From: Polaribacter sp. L3A8
GTDB taxonomy: Bacteria > Bacteroidota > Bacteroidia > Flavobacteriales > Flavobacteriaceae
NCBI RefSeq assembly: GCF_009796785.1
Contig: NZ_CP047026.1
Location: forward strand, 1,448,001-1,512,000
Direction: 5' to 3'
DNA: 64,000 bases
Shown here: one piece after another, positions 8,686 to 17,535 of the stretch
Position numbering within the stretch: the stretch's first letter is position 1
Layout of the letters: each line of letters starts with the position of its first letter
The notes under the pieces: model-generated
Told to the model about the DNA's origin: nothing
The model's input: the letters and a program-made list of their open reading frames with translations, nothing else
Databases searched by the model: none
Position numbers and translations under genes: made by a program

Positions 8686-9495
8686 ATGCAGACACTTACC
8701 TATCAAGCATTAAAAATCACCCAAAACACTCAAAATTTTATTGATGATGTTTTGGTTGTTGAGGCTGCCTTACAGATAAATATTAATGATGAACCTTATA
8801 CCGTTGTGATGAGAACTCCGGATAATGATAAGGAATTGATAAGAGGTTTACTTTTTGCTGAAGATATTTATAAGAATACAAAAACGTTGGTTTTTCATAT
8901 TGATAAAGAAGATAACGGAATTCCTACTATTATAAATGTTATAATCTCTAAAGATTTGTTAGGTAAAGGTTATTTGAATAAAAGAACATTATTGTCTGTT
9001 TCTTCTTGCGGTATTTGCGGTAAAAAAGAATTAAAAGACATTAAAGTTGATGGAGAAAAATTAGCACAAATAAATTCTTTTTCTAGTGATATTTTACATG
9101 AAATGTTTTTAAAAATGAATGATTTTCAACAGACTTTCAAAGATTCTGGAGGAAGTCATGCCGCAGCTCTTTTTAATAAAAATCATGATTTTTTAACTAT
9201 TAAAGAAGATATTGGTCGACACAACGCTGTTGATAAAGTAATTGGAGATTTGTTAATAAAACAAGAATTAAAGCAAGCTAATTATCTAATTGTTAGTGGG
9301 CGAGTTTCTTACGAAATTGTATCCAAAGCCTTTATTGCAAAAATTCCTATTATTGTAGCCGTTTCTGCATGCTCTTCATTGGCTGTAGATTTTGCTAAAG
9401 AATTTGGTATCTGTTTAATCGGTTTTACTAGAGAACAAAAAATGACCATCTACTCCAACCCATCTTATATTAAAAGAAAAACAACGTATGTCTAA
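8686..9495 (+). CDS. fdhD: formate dehydrogenase accessory sulfurtransferase FdhD
   Basis: The 269-residue protein is FdhD, which passes sulfur from a cysteine desulfurase to the bis-MGD molybdenum cofactor so that formate dehydrogenase-type enzymes become active. The sulfur-carrying pair Cys108 and Cys111 lies in SSCGICGKKEL, and the later ESGGSHAAAL-like and EDIGRHNAVDKVIG motifs are conserved in the family. It overlaps the next gene, a molybdopterin oxidoreductase, by eight bases, which strongly implies that this enzyme is its client. It is cytosolic. Confidence 0.95.
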   Translation: MQTLTYQALKITQNTQNFIDDVLVVEAALQININDEPYTVVMRTPDNDKELIRGLLFAEDIYKNTKTLVFHIDKEDNGIPTIINVIISKDLLGKGYLNKRTLLSVSSCGICGKKELKDIKVDGEKLAQINSFSSDILHEMFLKMNDFQQTFKDSGGSHAAALFNKNHDFLTIKEDIGRHNAVDKVIGDLLIKQELKQANYLIVSGRVSYEIVSKAFIAKIPIIVAVSACSSLAVDFAKEFGICLIGFTREQKMTIYSNPSYIKRKTTYV

Positions 9496-11779
9496 AAAAA
9501 TAAAAGAACAACCACCAGAAAAATTAACGGGTATTCAATTAACAGAAGTTCCTAAAACAGCTGTTGGTGTTAAGGCAATTGTTTCTGCTTTAACTCATAT
9601 TAAGGATGAAGTTGGTATTTCTAAAGGGATTCAATTATTATCAAAATTAAATCAAAAAGATGGGTTTGATTGCCCAGGTTGTGCATGGCCAGACCCTGAT
9701 GAAAAAAGAGCTTTTTTAGCAGAATATTGCGAAAACGGGGCAAAAGCAGTTGCTGAAGAAGCAACTAAAAATAAAGTTTCTCCAATATTTTTTACTACAA
9801 AATCTATACAAGAACTTTCTGAATTATCTGATTATGAAATTGGTAAAAGCGGACGAATAACACACCCCATGTATTTGCCAGAAGGCGCAACGCATTACGA
9901 AGAAATTTCTTGGGAGCATGCTTTTAATCTAATTGGTAAAGAATTAAACTCTTTAGATTCTCCTGATGAAGCTATTTTTTATACCTCTGGAAGAACAAGT
10001 AATGAAGCAGCTTATTTATATCAGTTGTTTGTACGTCAATTCGGAACAAATAATCTACCAGATTGCTCTAACATGTGTCATGAATCTAGTGGTGTTGCAC
10101 TTTCTCAGACTTTGGGTATCGGAAAAGGATCTGTTACGCTAGACGATTTTAATCATGCAGATTTAGTAATTGTTATTGGTCAAAACCCAGGAACCAATCA
10201 CCCAAGAATGTTAAGTGCTTTAGGTGAAACAAAAAAGCAAGGCGGAAAAATAATTACAATAAATCCGTTACCAGAGGTTGGTTTAATGAATTATAAAGAC
10301 CCACAAAACCCTTTAAAATGGGTAGGATCTGGACAAGATTTAACAGATTTGTTTTTACCAGTAAAAATAAATGGTGATGTGGCTTTGTTAAAAATCATCT
10401 TAAAGTTGATGAAAGAAAAGGAAGATGCAGAACCTAATAGTGTTTTCGATCATCAATTTATTGAAGAAAAAACAGCCGGTTTAAAAGAGTTATTAAAAGA
10501 TTTAGACACCTATTCTATAGATGAATTATTACCACAAACAGGTTTAACATTAGATAAAATTAAAGAGACTACAGACCTCATCATCAACAATAAAAATATT
10601 ATTATTTGTTGGGCAATGGGTTTAACACAACATAAAAACGGAGTGGATAACATCCGTGAAATTGTAAACATATTATTACTAAAAGGAAGCATTGGTAAAA
10701 AAGGTGCAGGTACTTGTCCCGTTCGTGGACACTCTAATGTACAAGGAGACAGAACAATGGGGATTTGGGAAAGACCTCCCGCTTCATTTTTAGACAATTT
10801 AGAAAAAGAGTTTCAATTTAAAGCACCAAGAAAATTTGGTTTTGATGTGGTTGAAGCCATTGAGGCCATGCATAAAAAAGAGGCGAAAGTATTTTTTGGA
10901 ATGGGCGGTAATTTTATTTCTGCCACACCAGACACCACTTTTACTGCGGATGCTTTAAGAAATTGTAATTTAACAGTACAAGTATCTACCAAACTAAATA
11001 GAAGTCATTTAATTACGGGTAAAAAAGCAATTATACTTCCTTGTTTAGGAAGAACTGAAAAAGATTATCAGGCAACTGGAGAACAATTTGTATCCGTAGA
11101 AAATTCTATGGGAGTGGTACATCAATCTAAAGGAACTTTAGAGCCTTGTTCTAAAAATTTATTAAGTGAAGCTGCTATTGTGGCGGGTGTTGCCAATGCA
11201 ACTATTAAGAACACAACAACCAATTGGACCGAATTAATTTCTAATTATGATTTTATTCGTGATAAAATAGAAGTGACCATTCCTGGTTTTAATGATTTTA
11301 ATCAACGTGTAAGAATTAAAGGTGGTTTTTACTTGCCAAACAATGCAAGAGAAAATGACTTTACCCCTACAAAAACAGGAAAAGCTAATTTTAGCATTAA
11401 TAAACCTTCTGAAATTGAGTTAAAAAACAACCAATTTATGATGATGACGATTAGAACTCATGATCAATACAACACCACTATTTATGGTTTAGATGACAGG
11501 TATAGAGGCGTTTTAAATGAAAGAAGAATTATCTTTATGAATACAGAAGATATGAATTCATTACATTTAAAAAAGTTAGATTTGGTAGATTTAACAAGTC
11601 ATTTTAATAATGAAGAAAGAGAAGCCAAAGGTTTTTTAGTAGTTCCTTATGAGATTCCCAAACAATGTACAGCTACTTATTTTCCAGAAGCAAATGTTTT
11701 AGTGCCTTTAAAAAGTAAAGCAGATATTAGCAATACGCCTACCTCTAAAACTGTAATTATTACCATCAAAAAAAGATAA
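9488..11779 (+). CDS. FdhF/YdeP-family molybdopterin oxidoreductase
   Basis: At 763 residues this is a full-length alpha subunit of the formate dehydrogenase superfamily, of the YdeP/FdhF-like branch. The N-terminal iron-sulfur motif is DCPGCAWPDPDEKR with Cys62, Cys65 and Cys81. The cofactor-binding core includes FYTSGRTSNEAAYLYQ, DCSNMCHESS, the GQNPGTNHPRM block and GHSNVQGDRTMG. There is no twin-arginine signal, so it works in the cytosol. YdeP-type enzymes have no firmly established substrate; formate oxidation is possible but not shown. The fdhD overlap argues that it needs a sulfurated cofactor. Confidence 0.9.
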   Translation: MSKKIKEQPPEKLTGIQLTEVPKTAVGVKAIVSALTHIKDEVGISKGIQLLSKLNQKDGFDCPGCAWPDPDEKRAFLAEYCENGAKAVAEEATKNKVSPIFFTTKSIQELSELSDYEIGKSGRITHPMYLPEGATHYEEISWEHAFNLIGKELNSLDSPDEAIFYTSGRTSNEAAYLYQLFVRQFGTNNLPDCSNMCHESSGVALSQTLGIGKGSVTLDDFNHADLVIVIGQNPGTNHPRMLSALGETKKQGGKIITINPLPEVGLMNYKDPQNPLKWVGSGQDLTDLFLPVKINGDVALLKIILKLMKEKEDAEPNSVFDHQFIEEKTAGLKELLKDLDTYSIDELLPQTGLTLDKIKETTDLIINNKNIIICWAMGLTQHKNGVDNIREIVNILLLKGSIGKKGAGTCPVRGHSNVQGDRTMGIWERPPASFLDNLEKEFQFKAPRKFGFDVVEAIEAMHKKEAKVFFGMGGNFISATPDTTFTADALRNCNLTVQVSTKLNRSHLITGKKAIILPCLGRTEKDYQATGEQFVSVENSMGVVHQSKGTLEPCSKNLLSEAAIVAGVANATIKNTTTNWTELISNYDFIRDKIEVTIPGFNDFNQRVRIKGGFYLPNNARENDFTPTKTGKANFSINKPSEIELKNNQFMMMTIRTHDQYNTTIYGLDDRYRGVLNERRIIFMNTEDMNSLHLKKLDLVDLTSHFNNEEREAKGFLVVPYEIPKQCTATYFPEANVLVPLKSKADISNTPTSKTVIITIKKR

Positions 11780-11788
11780 AATTAGCTT

Positions 11789-13339
11789 ATGAAAAATTTT
11801 ATATTCTTATTAATAACGCTTATTTCTTTTCAAGCATTATTTTCTCAGACAAAAAATATTCCTGAAAGAATTACTCAAAAAGGTTTTGCCAAAATAGATT
11901 TTCTTTCTATAAAGATGCCGCCTCCAGAAGATATTGGATCTACATTTAATGAACCAAATATGGGGTTTACGGGCATCCATTATAATTTATTTTTAAATGA
12001 ATCTTTTTACACAGGTGTTGGCCTTTATGGCTCTATTTCTGGCATTAGAGGTGGTTTTTTTACTTTAGGAATTAATGCAGGTCTAAAAAAATACTTTTCT
12101 AAAAAATTATATATCGACACAGGTTTTCACTTTGGTGGTGGTGGTGGCGCTGGTGCTCCCGATGGTGGTGGTGCTTTTATTTTACCACATGCTAATTTAG
12201 GGTATCAATTTAAAAACTTCTCTTTAAATGGAGGTTGGAGTTATGTTAACTTTTTTGATGGTGGAAGAATTAAAGGACATCAACTGAATATTGGGTTAGA
12301 AATTCCTTTAGATTTTGAATATGCAAATTATAAGCATACAGAAAAAGAATTTGGTTTGGATAATTTTGAAAACACAAATTGGAATCAAAAACCAAAAAGG
12401 AATTCTTTGATGGTTCATTTTAATAATTTAAAAGTTTTAAGTGAAGCAAATTCTACTACTGGAGAAGTTTTAAAAGGAAAAACAATAAAATTAGCTGGTT
12501 TTGAATTTACGTCTTACTTAAACGATAACTGGTTTACATTTTTAAAAGTAGATGGTGCCTACGATGGTATTAGAGCAGGTTATATGGATGTTTTATTAGG
12601 TGGAGGATATCATTTATCTATGAATAAAAACAGAACCAATATTTTAGCTAAATTAGGTTTTGGTGCTGGTGGTGGTGGTGGTGTAGATAGTAAAGGTGGC
12701 TTTTTATTCTACCCAGACATATCTATAGAACAGCAATTATTCAAAGATATTTATGTTTCTGTTAATAAAGGATATTTATTAACGCCTAATAAAGATTTTT
12801 ATACCTCAACATTTGGAGTCGGAATTAAATACTACATAGAAAGAAATGGAGTAAAAACAGACAATAATTCTTTTACGCAAGGAAAATTTAAAGGATTTGA
12901 TGTTATTGTAAAACAAGACCTTTACTTTAATGCCAAGAGAATGGAAGACCCAACAGAACACATGCATCAAATTTCTTTGCAAATAAATTTAGATTTAAAC
13001 AAACACCTATTTGTTGCTGGACAAACCTCTTTTGCAAACTTTGGTAATGCTGGTGCTTATGCAGAAGGTTTGGTTGGTTTAGGTATAAAATCAAAGCCTT
13101 TCTTTAATAGCTCTACCTCTATTTTTACACAACTTTTAGGTGGTGCTGCAGGTGGAGGAAACATTAGCACAGGCCAAGGTTTTATTATAAAACCAAGTTT
13201 AGGTTTAGAGTATCAACTTTCTAAAACATTAAACTTTAGAGCTGCAGCTGGTTATGTAAAAGCAAAAGGCGGAGAGTTAAGCAGTCCTTTTATCAATTTA
13301 GGACTAAAGTATAACATCTCATTTTTAAAGTTAAAATAA
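11789..13339 (+). CDS. secreted glycine-rich three-repeat beta-barrel protein
   Basis: This 516-residue protein has a clear signal peptide (first about 19 residues, ending ALFS) and is built almost entirely from short amphipathic beta strands, ending with a strand rich in aromatic and hydrophobic residues (LGLKYNISFLKLK), as in outer-membrane barrels. I see three related modules of about 160 residues. Each has a glycine run in the middle (GFHFGGGGGAGAP, GFGAGGGGGVDS, LLGGAAGGGNIS) followed by a 'GYxF..' strand pair. I do not recognise a named family. It lies ten bases after the oxidoreductase gene and may be co-transcribed, but no functional link is evident. Confidence 0.6.
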   Translation: MKNFIFLLITLISFQALFSQTKNIPERITQKGFAKIDFLSIKMPPPEDIGSTFNEPNMGFTGIHYNLFLNESFYTGVGLYGSISGIRGGFFTLGINAGLKKYFSKKLYIDTGFHFGGGGGAGAPDGGGAFILPHANLGYQFKNFSLNGGWSYVNFFDGGRIKGHQLNIGLEIPLDFEYANYKHTEKEFGLDNFENTNWNQKPKRNSLMVHFNNLKVLSEANSTTGEVLKGKTIKLAGFEFTSYLNDNWFTFLKVDGAYDGIRAGYMDVLLGGGYHLSMNKNRTNILAKLGFGAGGGGGVDSKGGFLFYPDISIEQQLFKDIYVSVNKGYLLTPNKDFYTSTFGVGIKYYIERNGVKTDNNSFTQGKFKGFDVIVKQDLYFNAKRMEDPTEHMHQISLQINLDLNKHLFVAGQTSFANFGNAGAYAEGLVGLGIKSKPFFNSSTSIFTQLLGGAAGGGNISTGQGFIIKPSLGLEYQLSKTLNFRAAAGYVKAKGGELSSPFINLGLKYNISFLKLK

Positions 13340-13343
13340 TTAA

Positions 13344-13381
13344 AAAAAGGGTTTCTTAAAATATTTTAAGCAACCCTTTTT
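13344..13381. terminator. bidirectional terminator
   Basis: The stretch folds into a nearly perfect hairpin: AAAAAGGGTT pairs with AACCCTTTTT, and CTTAAAAT with ATTTTAAG, interrupted by one T/C mismatch. It separates two convergent genes and has T runs in both directions. Confidence 0.85.
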
Positions 13382-13411
13382 ATATAGTTAAACTTTATTA
13401 AAACACTCTAC

Positions 13412-14545
13412 TTATATAGCATCTACTAAATATTTTACAACAAAATCAATTTCTTCTTTGGTTGTATATTTTGAAAAAGAAAAACGAATAGAAGTTTTAT
13501 CCGCATCTGCGTCCTTTAAAATTTCTCTTAATACGTGAGAGCCTTTATTGCTTCCGCTTTGGCAGGCACTTCCTCCAGAAACAGCAATTCCTGCCATGTC
13601 TAAACTGAATAATAACATATCATTTGTAAAAGGAAAACGCACATTTAAAATGGTGTAACTACTTTTTTCTAAATCAGAAGAAAGTCCGTTAAACTGAATC
13701 TTTTCTGATATACTTTGTAACTCAAAAATAAAATACTTTTTTAAATTCTCTATGTAAACTTTATCTTCCTCTAAATTAGAAACAGCAATTTCGAATGCTT
13801 TTTCCATGCCTAAAATAGCATGTACATTCTCTGTACTAGACCTTGCGCCCATTTCTTGTTCGCCACCATGTAACATTGGTAAAATTCCGAATCCTTTTCT
13901 AAAAAAGGCAAAACCAACTCCTTTTGGTCCATGAAATTTATGTGCGCTTGCTGCTATAAAATCAACCGGTATTTTTTGTAAATCAAGCGGATAATGACCT
14001 ATCAACTGAACGGTATCCGAATGGAATAAAGCATTGTTACTTTTACAAATTCTAGCAATCTCATCAATATCTAAAATACTACCAATTTCATTATTGATCA
14101 ACATTAAACTTACTAATGTTTTTTCTTTTAATATTGATAAAAGCTCCTCTAAATGTGCTGTATCAACAGTTCCAAATTCATCAACATTAACATAATCTAC
14201 ACTAATGTTGTGTGCTTTTTTTAAATGAGTACAAGTATGTAAAACTGCGTGATGTTCTATTTTAGAAGTAATTATTCTTTTTACCTCTAAATTAAAAACA
14301 GCATTCTGTAAAATTAAATTATCTGCTTCAGTACCGCCTGCTGTAAAAATAATTTCACTAGCAGTAACCTTAAAATATTTTGCAATATTTTTTCTCGCAG
14401 TTTCTACTGCAGATTTTGCTTTTCTTCCAAATTGATGTATCGAAGAAGGATTGCCGTAATTACTCTTCATAGAAGAATGGATTACCTCTATAACCTCATC
14501 GTCAATTTGTGTGGTAGCTGCGTTGTCTAAATAAACCGTTTTCAT
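13412..14545 (-). CDS. cysteine desulfurase (NifS/IscS family)
   Basis: The 377-residue protein is a PLP-dependent cysteine desulfurase that takes sulfur from cysteine for iron-sulfur clusters, thiolated tRNA or molybdenum cofactor. The cofactor lysine is Lys203 in SAHKFHGPKG, the substrate cysteine is Cys328 in SGGSACQSG, and His99 stacks on the cofactor. The short active-site loop indicates the NifS/IscS group rather than SufS. No iscU or other assembly gene is adjacent; the neighbour is an Smr-domain protein 15 bases upstream. It could supply sulfur for FdhD, encoded about 4 kb away, but this is inference. Confidence 0.93.
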   Translation of the reverse strand: MKTVYLDNAATTQIDDEVIEVIHSSMKSNYGNPSSIHQFGRKAKSAVETARKNIAKYFKVTASEIIFTAGGTEADNLILQNAVFNLEVKRIITSKIEHHAVLHTCTHLKKAHNISVDYVNVDEFGTVDTAHLEELLSILKEKTLVSLMLINNEIGSILDIDEIARICKSNNALFHSDTVQLIGHYPLDLQKIPVDFIAASAHKFHGPKGVGFAFFRKGFGILPMLHGGEQEMGARSSTENVHAILGMEKAFEIAVSNLEEDKVYIENLKKYFIFELQSISEKIQFNGLSSDLEKSSYTILNVRFPFTNDMLLFSLDMAGIAVSGGSACQSGSNKGSHVLREILKDADADKTSIRFSFSKYTTKEEIDFVVKYLVDAI

Positions 14546-14560
14546 TCTGTAAACTTACAA

Positions 14561-15106
14561 TTAATTAGCGTTCTGAAAAACATAAACTTCTGTTGCTCCT
14601 AAACCATATTTTTTATAGGAAGCATCATAAAATTTAACCGGATATTTATTTAATAATCGTTGAAGCTCTGACCTTAAAACGCCCTCACCAACTCCATGAA
14701 TAAAAACTATTTTAGGAATTCGTTTAGAAATAGCAAACTCAACTTTACTTTTTGCAGTATCCAATTGAAGGTTTAACATATCATAATTATCCATGTTTCT
14801 AGTAGATTTTGTTAACTTACTTATATGTAAATCAACTTCTAAAATTATTTCCTTTTTTTCTTTTTTAAACAAGCTTGTCTTTGGCTTATTTTGAGCAATT
14901 TTATCTTTTAGTAATGCATTATTGATATCACTAAACTTTGATAATTCGTGTTGCTCAACTCCTATTCTAACTAATTCTGAGGAATTAAATTTAAAAACCA
15001 TACCATCGCTGGTTTCAATTGAAACTTCATCACCCATAACATGGGTAACGATTCCTTTTAAAACATCGTCTAAAACCGCTACTTTATTTCCAATTTCTAA
15101 ACACAT
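14561..15106 (-). CDS. Smr-domain protein (MutS2 C-terminal-like)
   Basis: This 181-residue protein has an N-terminal beta-rich segment (residues 1-50, GNKVAVLDDVLKGIVTHV), a charged linker, and a C-terminal Smr domain (about 90-180) starting at EVDLHISKL with the hallmark IHGVGEGVLRSEL. Smr domains are nucleases that act on branched DNA or on RNA, and in bacteria have been linked to ribosome rescue and to MutS2. The DUF2027-like form with an N-terminal beta domain is common in Bacteroidota. It is cytosolic and sits 15 bases upstream of the desulfurase gene, so the two are likely in one transcript. Confidence 0.85.
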   Translation of the reverse strand: MCLEIGNKVAVLDDVLKGIVTHVMGDEVSIETSDGMVFKFNSSELVRIGVEQHELSKFSDINNALLKDKIAQNKPKTSLFKKEKKEIILEVDLHISKLTKSTRNMDNYDMLNLQLDTAKSKVEFAISKRIPKIVFIHGVGEGVLRSELQRLLNKYPVKFYDASYKKYGLGATEVYVFQNAN

Positions 15107-15146
15107 TCTTAACTTTCTATTAATTTACTTTCAGTTTTTAAGATAG

Positions 15147-15154
15147 TATATTTG
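15147..15154 (+). promoter_or_regulatory. -7 element of the phosphatase-like gene
   Basis: TATATTTG matches TAnnTTTG and lies 16 bases before the start codon. No -33 TTG is visible upstream. Confidence 0.5.
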
Positions 15155-15170
15155 AGACAAAAATAACAAG

Positions 15171-15803
15171 ATGATTAAGACTTCAGCTATTTCTACAAGA
15201 AAATTCTTTACAAATGCTCACAATAAAATTACATTAAGTGATGGCAGAAAGAATTTATTGTTAGAAATTTCTGAAACAATTTCTAAAGAATATAAAAACG
15301 AAGGTTTTGTTAATTTAAATTTTATTTGCACACACAACTCAAGAAGAAGTCAATTAGCACAAGTTTGGGGATTTTTTGCAGCCCATTATTTCAATCTAAA
15401 CATTCATAGTTTTTCTGGCGGAACAGAAGTTACTTCTTTTTATAGAAACACTATAAAAACGCTACAAAAAGTTAGTTTTTCTTTTAATTTAGAGGATTTT
15501 TCTCATCAAAACCCAAAGTATCTTATTTCTTTTGAAGAATCGTCTAAAACGATCTTAGGTTTTTCTAAAAGATATGATCATATAGATAATAAAAAACCTT
15601 TTATAGCCATAACCACTTGTAATATCGCAGACGCAAAATGCCCTTTTATACCAGAAGCTATGTATAGATTTCATTTACCGTTTGTAGACCCTAAGCCTTC
15701 TGATGGAACTCCATTACAGAATGAAACTTATTTAAACACAAATCAACAAATTGCAGCTGAAATCTATTTTATTTTTTCTAAAGTAAAAAAAGCATTAACC
15801 TAA
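15171..15803 (+). CDS. low-molecular-weight phosphatase/arsenate reductase-like protein
   Basis: The 210-residue protein carries the phosphatase loop CTHNSRRSQ with Cys53 and Arg59 in the C-x5-R spacing of low-molecular-weight tyrosine phosphatases and thioredoxin-linked arsenate reductases. A second part of the fold is seen in the acidic DP segment (FVDPKPSDGTP) near the C-terminus, the position of the catalytic aspartate. About 45 N-terminal residues precede the loop, longer than in classical members but usual for the Bacteroidota version. Whether it acts on phosphotyrosine or arsenate cannot be decided; no arsenic genes are adjacent. Its end overlaps the convergent polyphosphate kinase gene by four bases. 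Confidence 0.8.
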   Translation: MIKTSAISTRKFFTNAHNKITLSDGRKNLLLEISETISKEYKNEGFVNLNFICTHNSRRSQLAQVWGFFAAHYFNLNIHSFSGGTEVTSFYRNTIKTLQKVSFSFNLEDFSHQNPKYLISFEESSKTILGFSKRYDHIDNKKPFIAITTCNIADAKCPFIPEAMYRFHLPFVDPKPSDGTPLQNETYLNTNQQIAAEIYFIFSKVKKALT

Positions 15804-16579
15804 ACCTTTAAGTTTTTATCATAAGGAATACGATCTAAAATGTGATTAATAACATTTACACGTGCTTCTGTTTTTCTATTTGCTCTAATTATTTTCCAAG
15901 GAGAAATTTCTGTGTCTGTTTTTTCAAACATTGCCTTTTTATACTCTGTATAATTTTCCCAAAGGTCTTGTGCTTTTTCATCTAACTTGGTCATTTTCCA
16001 TTGTTTTAATGGATCGCTTTTTATGTCTGCAAAACGTTTCGCTTGCTCTTTCTTAGAAATAGACATATATATTTTTACCAAATGAATACCAGACTCTAAA
16101 ATCATTCTTTCGAAATCATTTACTTGGTTCATAAAAATGTGATACTCTTCTTGTGTACAAAAATCATTAACAGGTTCTACAACAGCTCTATTATACCAAC
16201 TTCTATCAAAAAAAACCATTTCTCCTGCTTTAGGAAACTGCTCTACGTATCTTTGAAAATACCATTGAGATTGCTCATCTTCTGATGGTTTTGGCAATGC
16301 AACAATACGCATATGACGTGGGTTAATACGCTCTGTTAATCTTCTTATTGCTCCACCTTTACCTGCAGCGTCTCTTCCTTGAAAAACAATAATAATTCTT
16401 TCATTATTATTTATAGCCCAAGTTTGTAAACGAATCAATTCTACTTGTAAATTTTCAAGTTTTTTTTGATAATCTACATATCTAATTGCTTTTTCTATAT
16501 TTAAAGGCTGCTTAGACAATAGTGCTAATAATCCTTTTTTAGAGTTTAATTTTTTTAAATTTTTAGGTGATATTTCCAT
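15800..16579 (-). CDS. ppk2: polyphosphate kinase 2 (second of a tandem pair)
   Basis: This 259-residue protein is a single-domain PPK2, which moves phosphate between polyphosphate and nucleotides. The Walker A motif is GRDAAGKGG at residues 68-76, the Walker B motif is FFDRSWYNRAVVEPV, and the lid module includes a Lys/Arg-rich RRLTERINPRHMR. It is cytosolic. It lies seven bases downstream of a second PPK2 gene that it resembles along its whole length, so the pair arose by duplication and is co-transcribed. The two copies differ in N- and C-terminal tails, which may reflect different nucleotide preferences. Confidence 0.93.
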   Translation of the reverse strand: MEISPKNLKKLNSKKGLLALLSKQPLNIEKAIRYVDYQKKLENLQVELIRLQTWAINNNERIIIVFQGRDAAGKGGAIRRLTERINPRHMRIVALPKPSEDEQSQWYFQRYVEQFPKAGEMVFFDRSWYNRAVVEPVNDFCTQEEYHIFMNQVNDFERMILESGIHLVKIYMSISKKEQAKRFADIKSDPLKQWKMTKLDEKAQDLWENYTEYKKAMFEKTDTEISPWKIIRANRKTEARVNVINHILDRIPYDKNLKV

Positions 16580-16586
16580 ATTAAAT

Positions 16587-17441
16587 TTAATCTATATTAG
16601 TATTAGATCTATAATAACGCATTACAACATTAGGATCTGGGTTTAAAACTGCTTTTGCGTCCTTTTCTTCATAATCAAACTTTGATAAAACATGTCTTAT
16701 AGCTTCTAATCTTGCTACCTTTTTATCATTAGTTTTAATCATCATCCAAGGACTATAAGATGTATGTGTCTTAGAAAACATTTCACCTTTATAATGCGTA
16801 TATCTATCCCAAAGAATTTGCCCTTGTTTATCAACAGGGCTAAATTTCCATCGTTTTAAAGGGTTTTCTTTTCTACCTTCAAAACGTTTTAGTTGCTCAT
16901 CTTTAGATATAGATAGCCAAAATTTTATAATTACAACACCATCTTCATACATCATGTGTTCAAACTCTGGCACTTGTACCAAAAACTCTTTATATTGTTG
17001 ATCTGTACAAAAGCCCATTACAGGTTCTACAACAGCTCTATTGTACCAACTTCTATCAAAAAAAACAATTTCGCCAGGGTTGGGTAATTCTTTAATATAA
17101 CGTTGAAAATACCATTGTCCTTTTTCTATTTCGGTAGGTTTATTTAAAGCTACTAACCTGCTAGAACGTGGGTTTAAGTGCTCCATAAATCTACGAATAT
17201 TACCACCTTTACCAGCAGCATCTCTTCCTTCGAAAATGATAGCAACTCGTTTATTGTTATCTGATATCCAACGCTGTAGTTTAACCAACTCTATTTGAAG
17301 CAATCTTAACTCTTCATTATACCGAATTGTTTTTTTTACGTTATTAAAAGCTTCATTTTTATCCCCTATAAGGGCTAAAAGTTCTTCTGTGTTATTAGCA
17401 CTCTGAAAGTCTGCTGCGGTTAATCCTTTTTTTGTCTTCAT
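16587..17441 (-). CDS. ppk2: polyphosphate kinase 2 (first of a tandem pair)
   Basis: The 284-residue PPK2 has Walker A GRDAAGKGG, the FFDRSWYNRAVVEPVMGFC Walker B block and the RRFMEHLNPRSSR lid. Its C-terminal extension (LNPDPNVVMRYY) is absent from the downstream copy. PPK2 enzymes usually use polyphosphate to phosphorylate GDP, ADP or NMPs; the sequence does not tell which. It is the promoter-proximal gene of the pair and is transcribed divergently from the LpxR-like gene, with 94 bases between the two starts. Confidence 0.93.
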   Translation of the reverse strand: MKTKKGLTAADFQSANNTEELLALIGDKNEAFNNVKKTIRYNEELRLLQIELVKLQRWISDNNKRVAIIFEGRDAAGKGGNIRRFMEHLNPRSSRLVALNKPTEIEKGQWYFQRYIKELPNPGEIVFFDRSWYNRAVVEPVMGFCTDQQYKEFLVQVPEFEHMMYEDGVVIIKFWLSISKDEQLKRFEGRKENPLKRWKFSPVDKQGQILWDRYTHYKGEMFSKTHTSYSPWMMIKTNDKKVARLEAIRHVLSKFDYEEKDAKAVLNPDPNVVMRYYRSNTNID

Positions 17442-17521
17442 TCATTCTTTTTACTTGGTCTAAAAATAACAACTTTTTTTTAGAAACGCATAAAAAAAAC
17501 ATCATTTTAAATAAGTTATTT

Positions 17522-17529
17522 TATATTTG
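17522..17529 (+). promoter_or_regulatory. -7 element immediately before the lpxR-like gene
   Basis: TATATTTG is an exact match to TAnnTTTG and ends only six bases before the ATG at 17536. Transcription would start at or next to the A of the ATG, giving a leaderless or nearly leaderless mRNA. Confidence 0.55.
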
Positions 17530-17535
17530 CTTACT

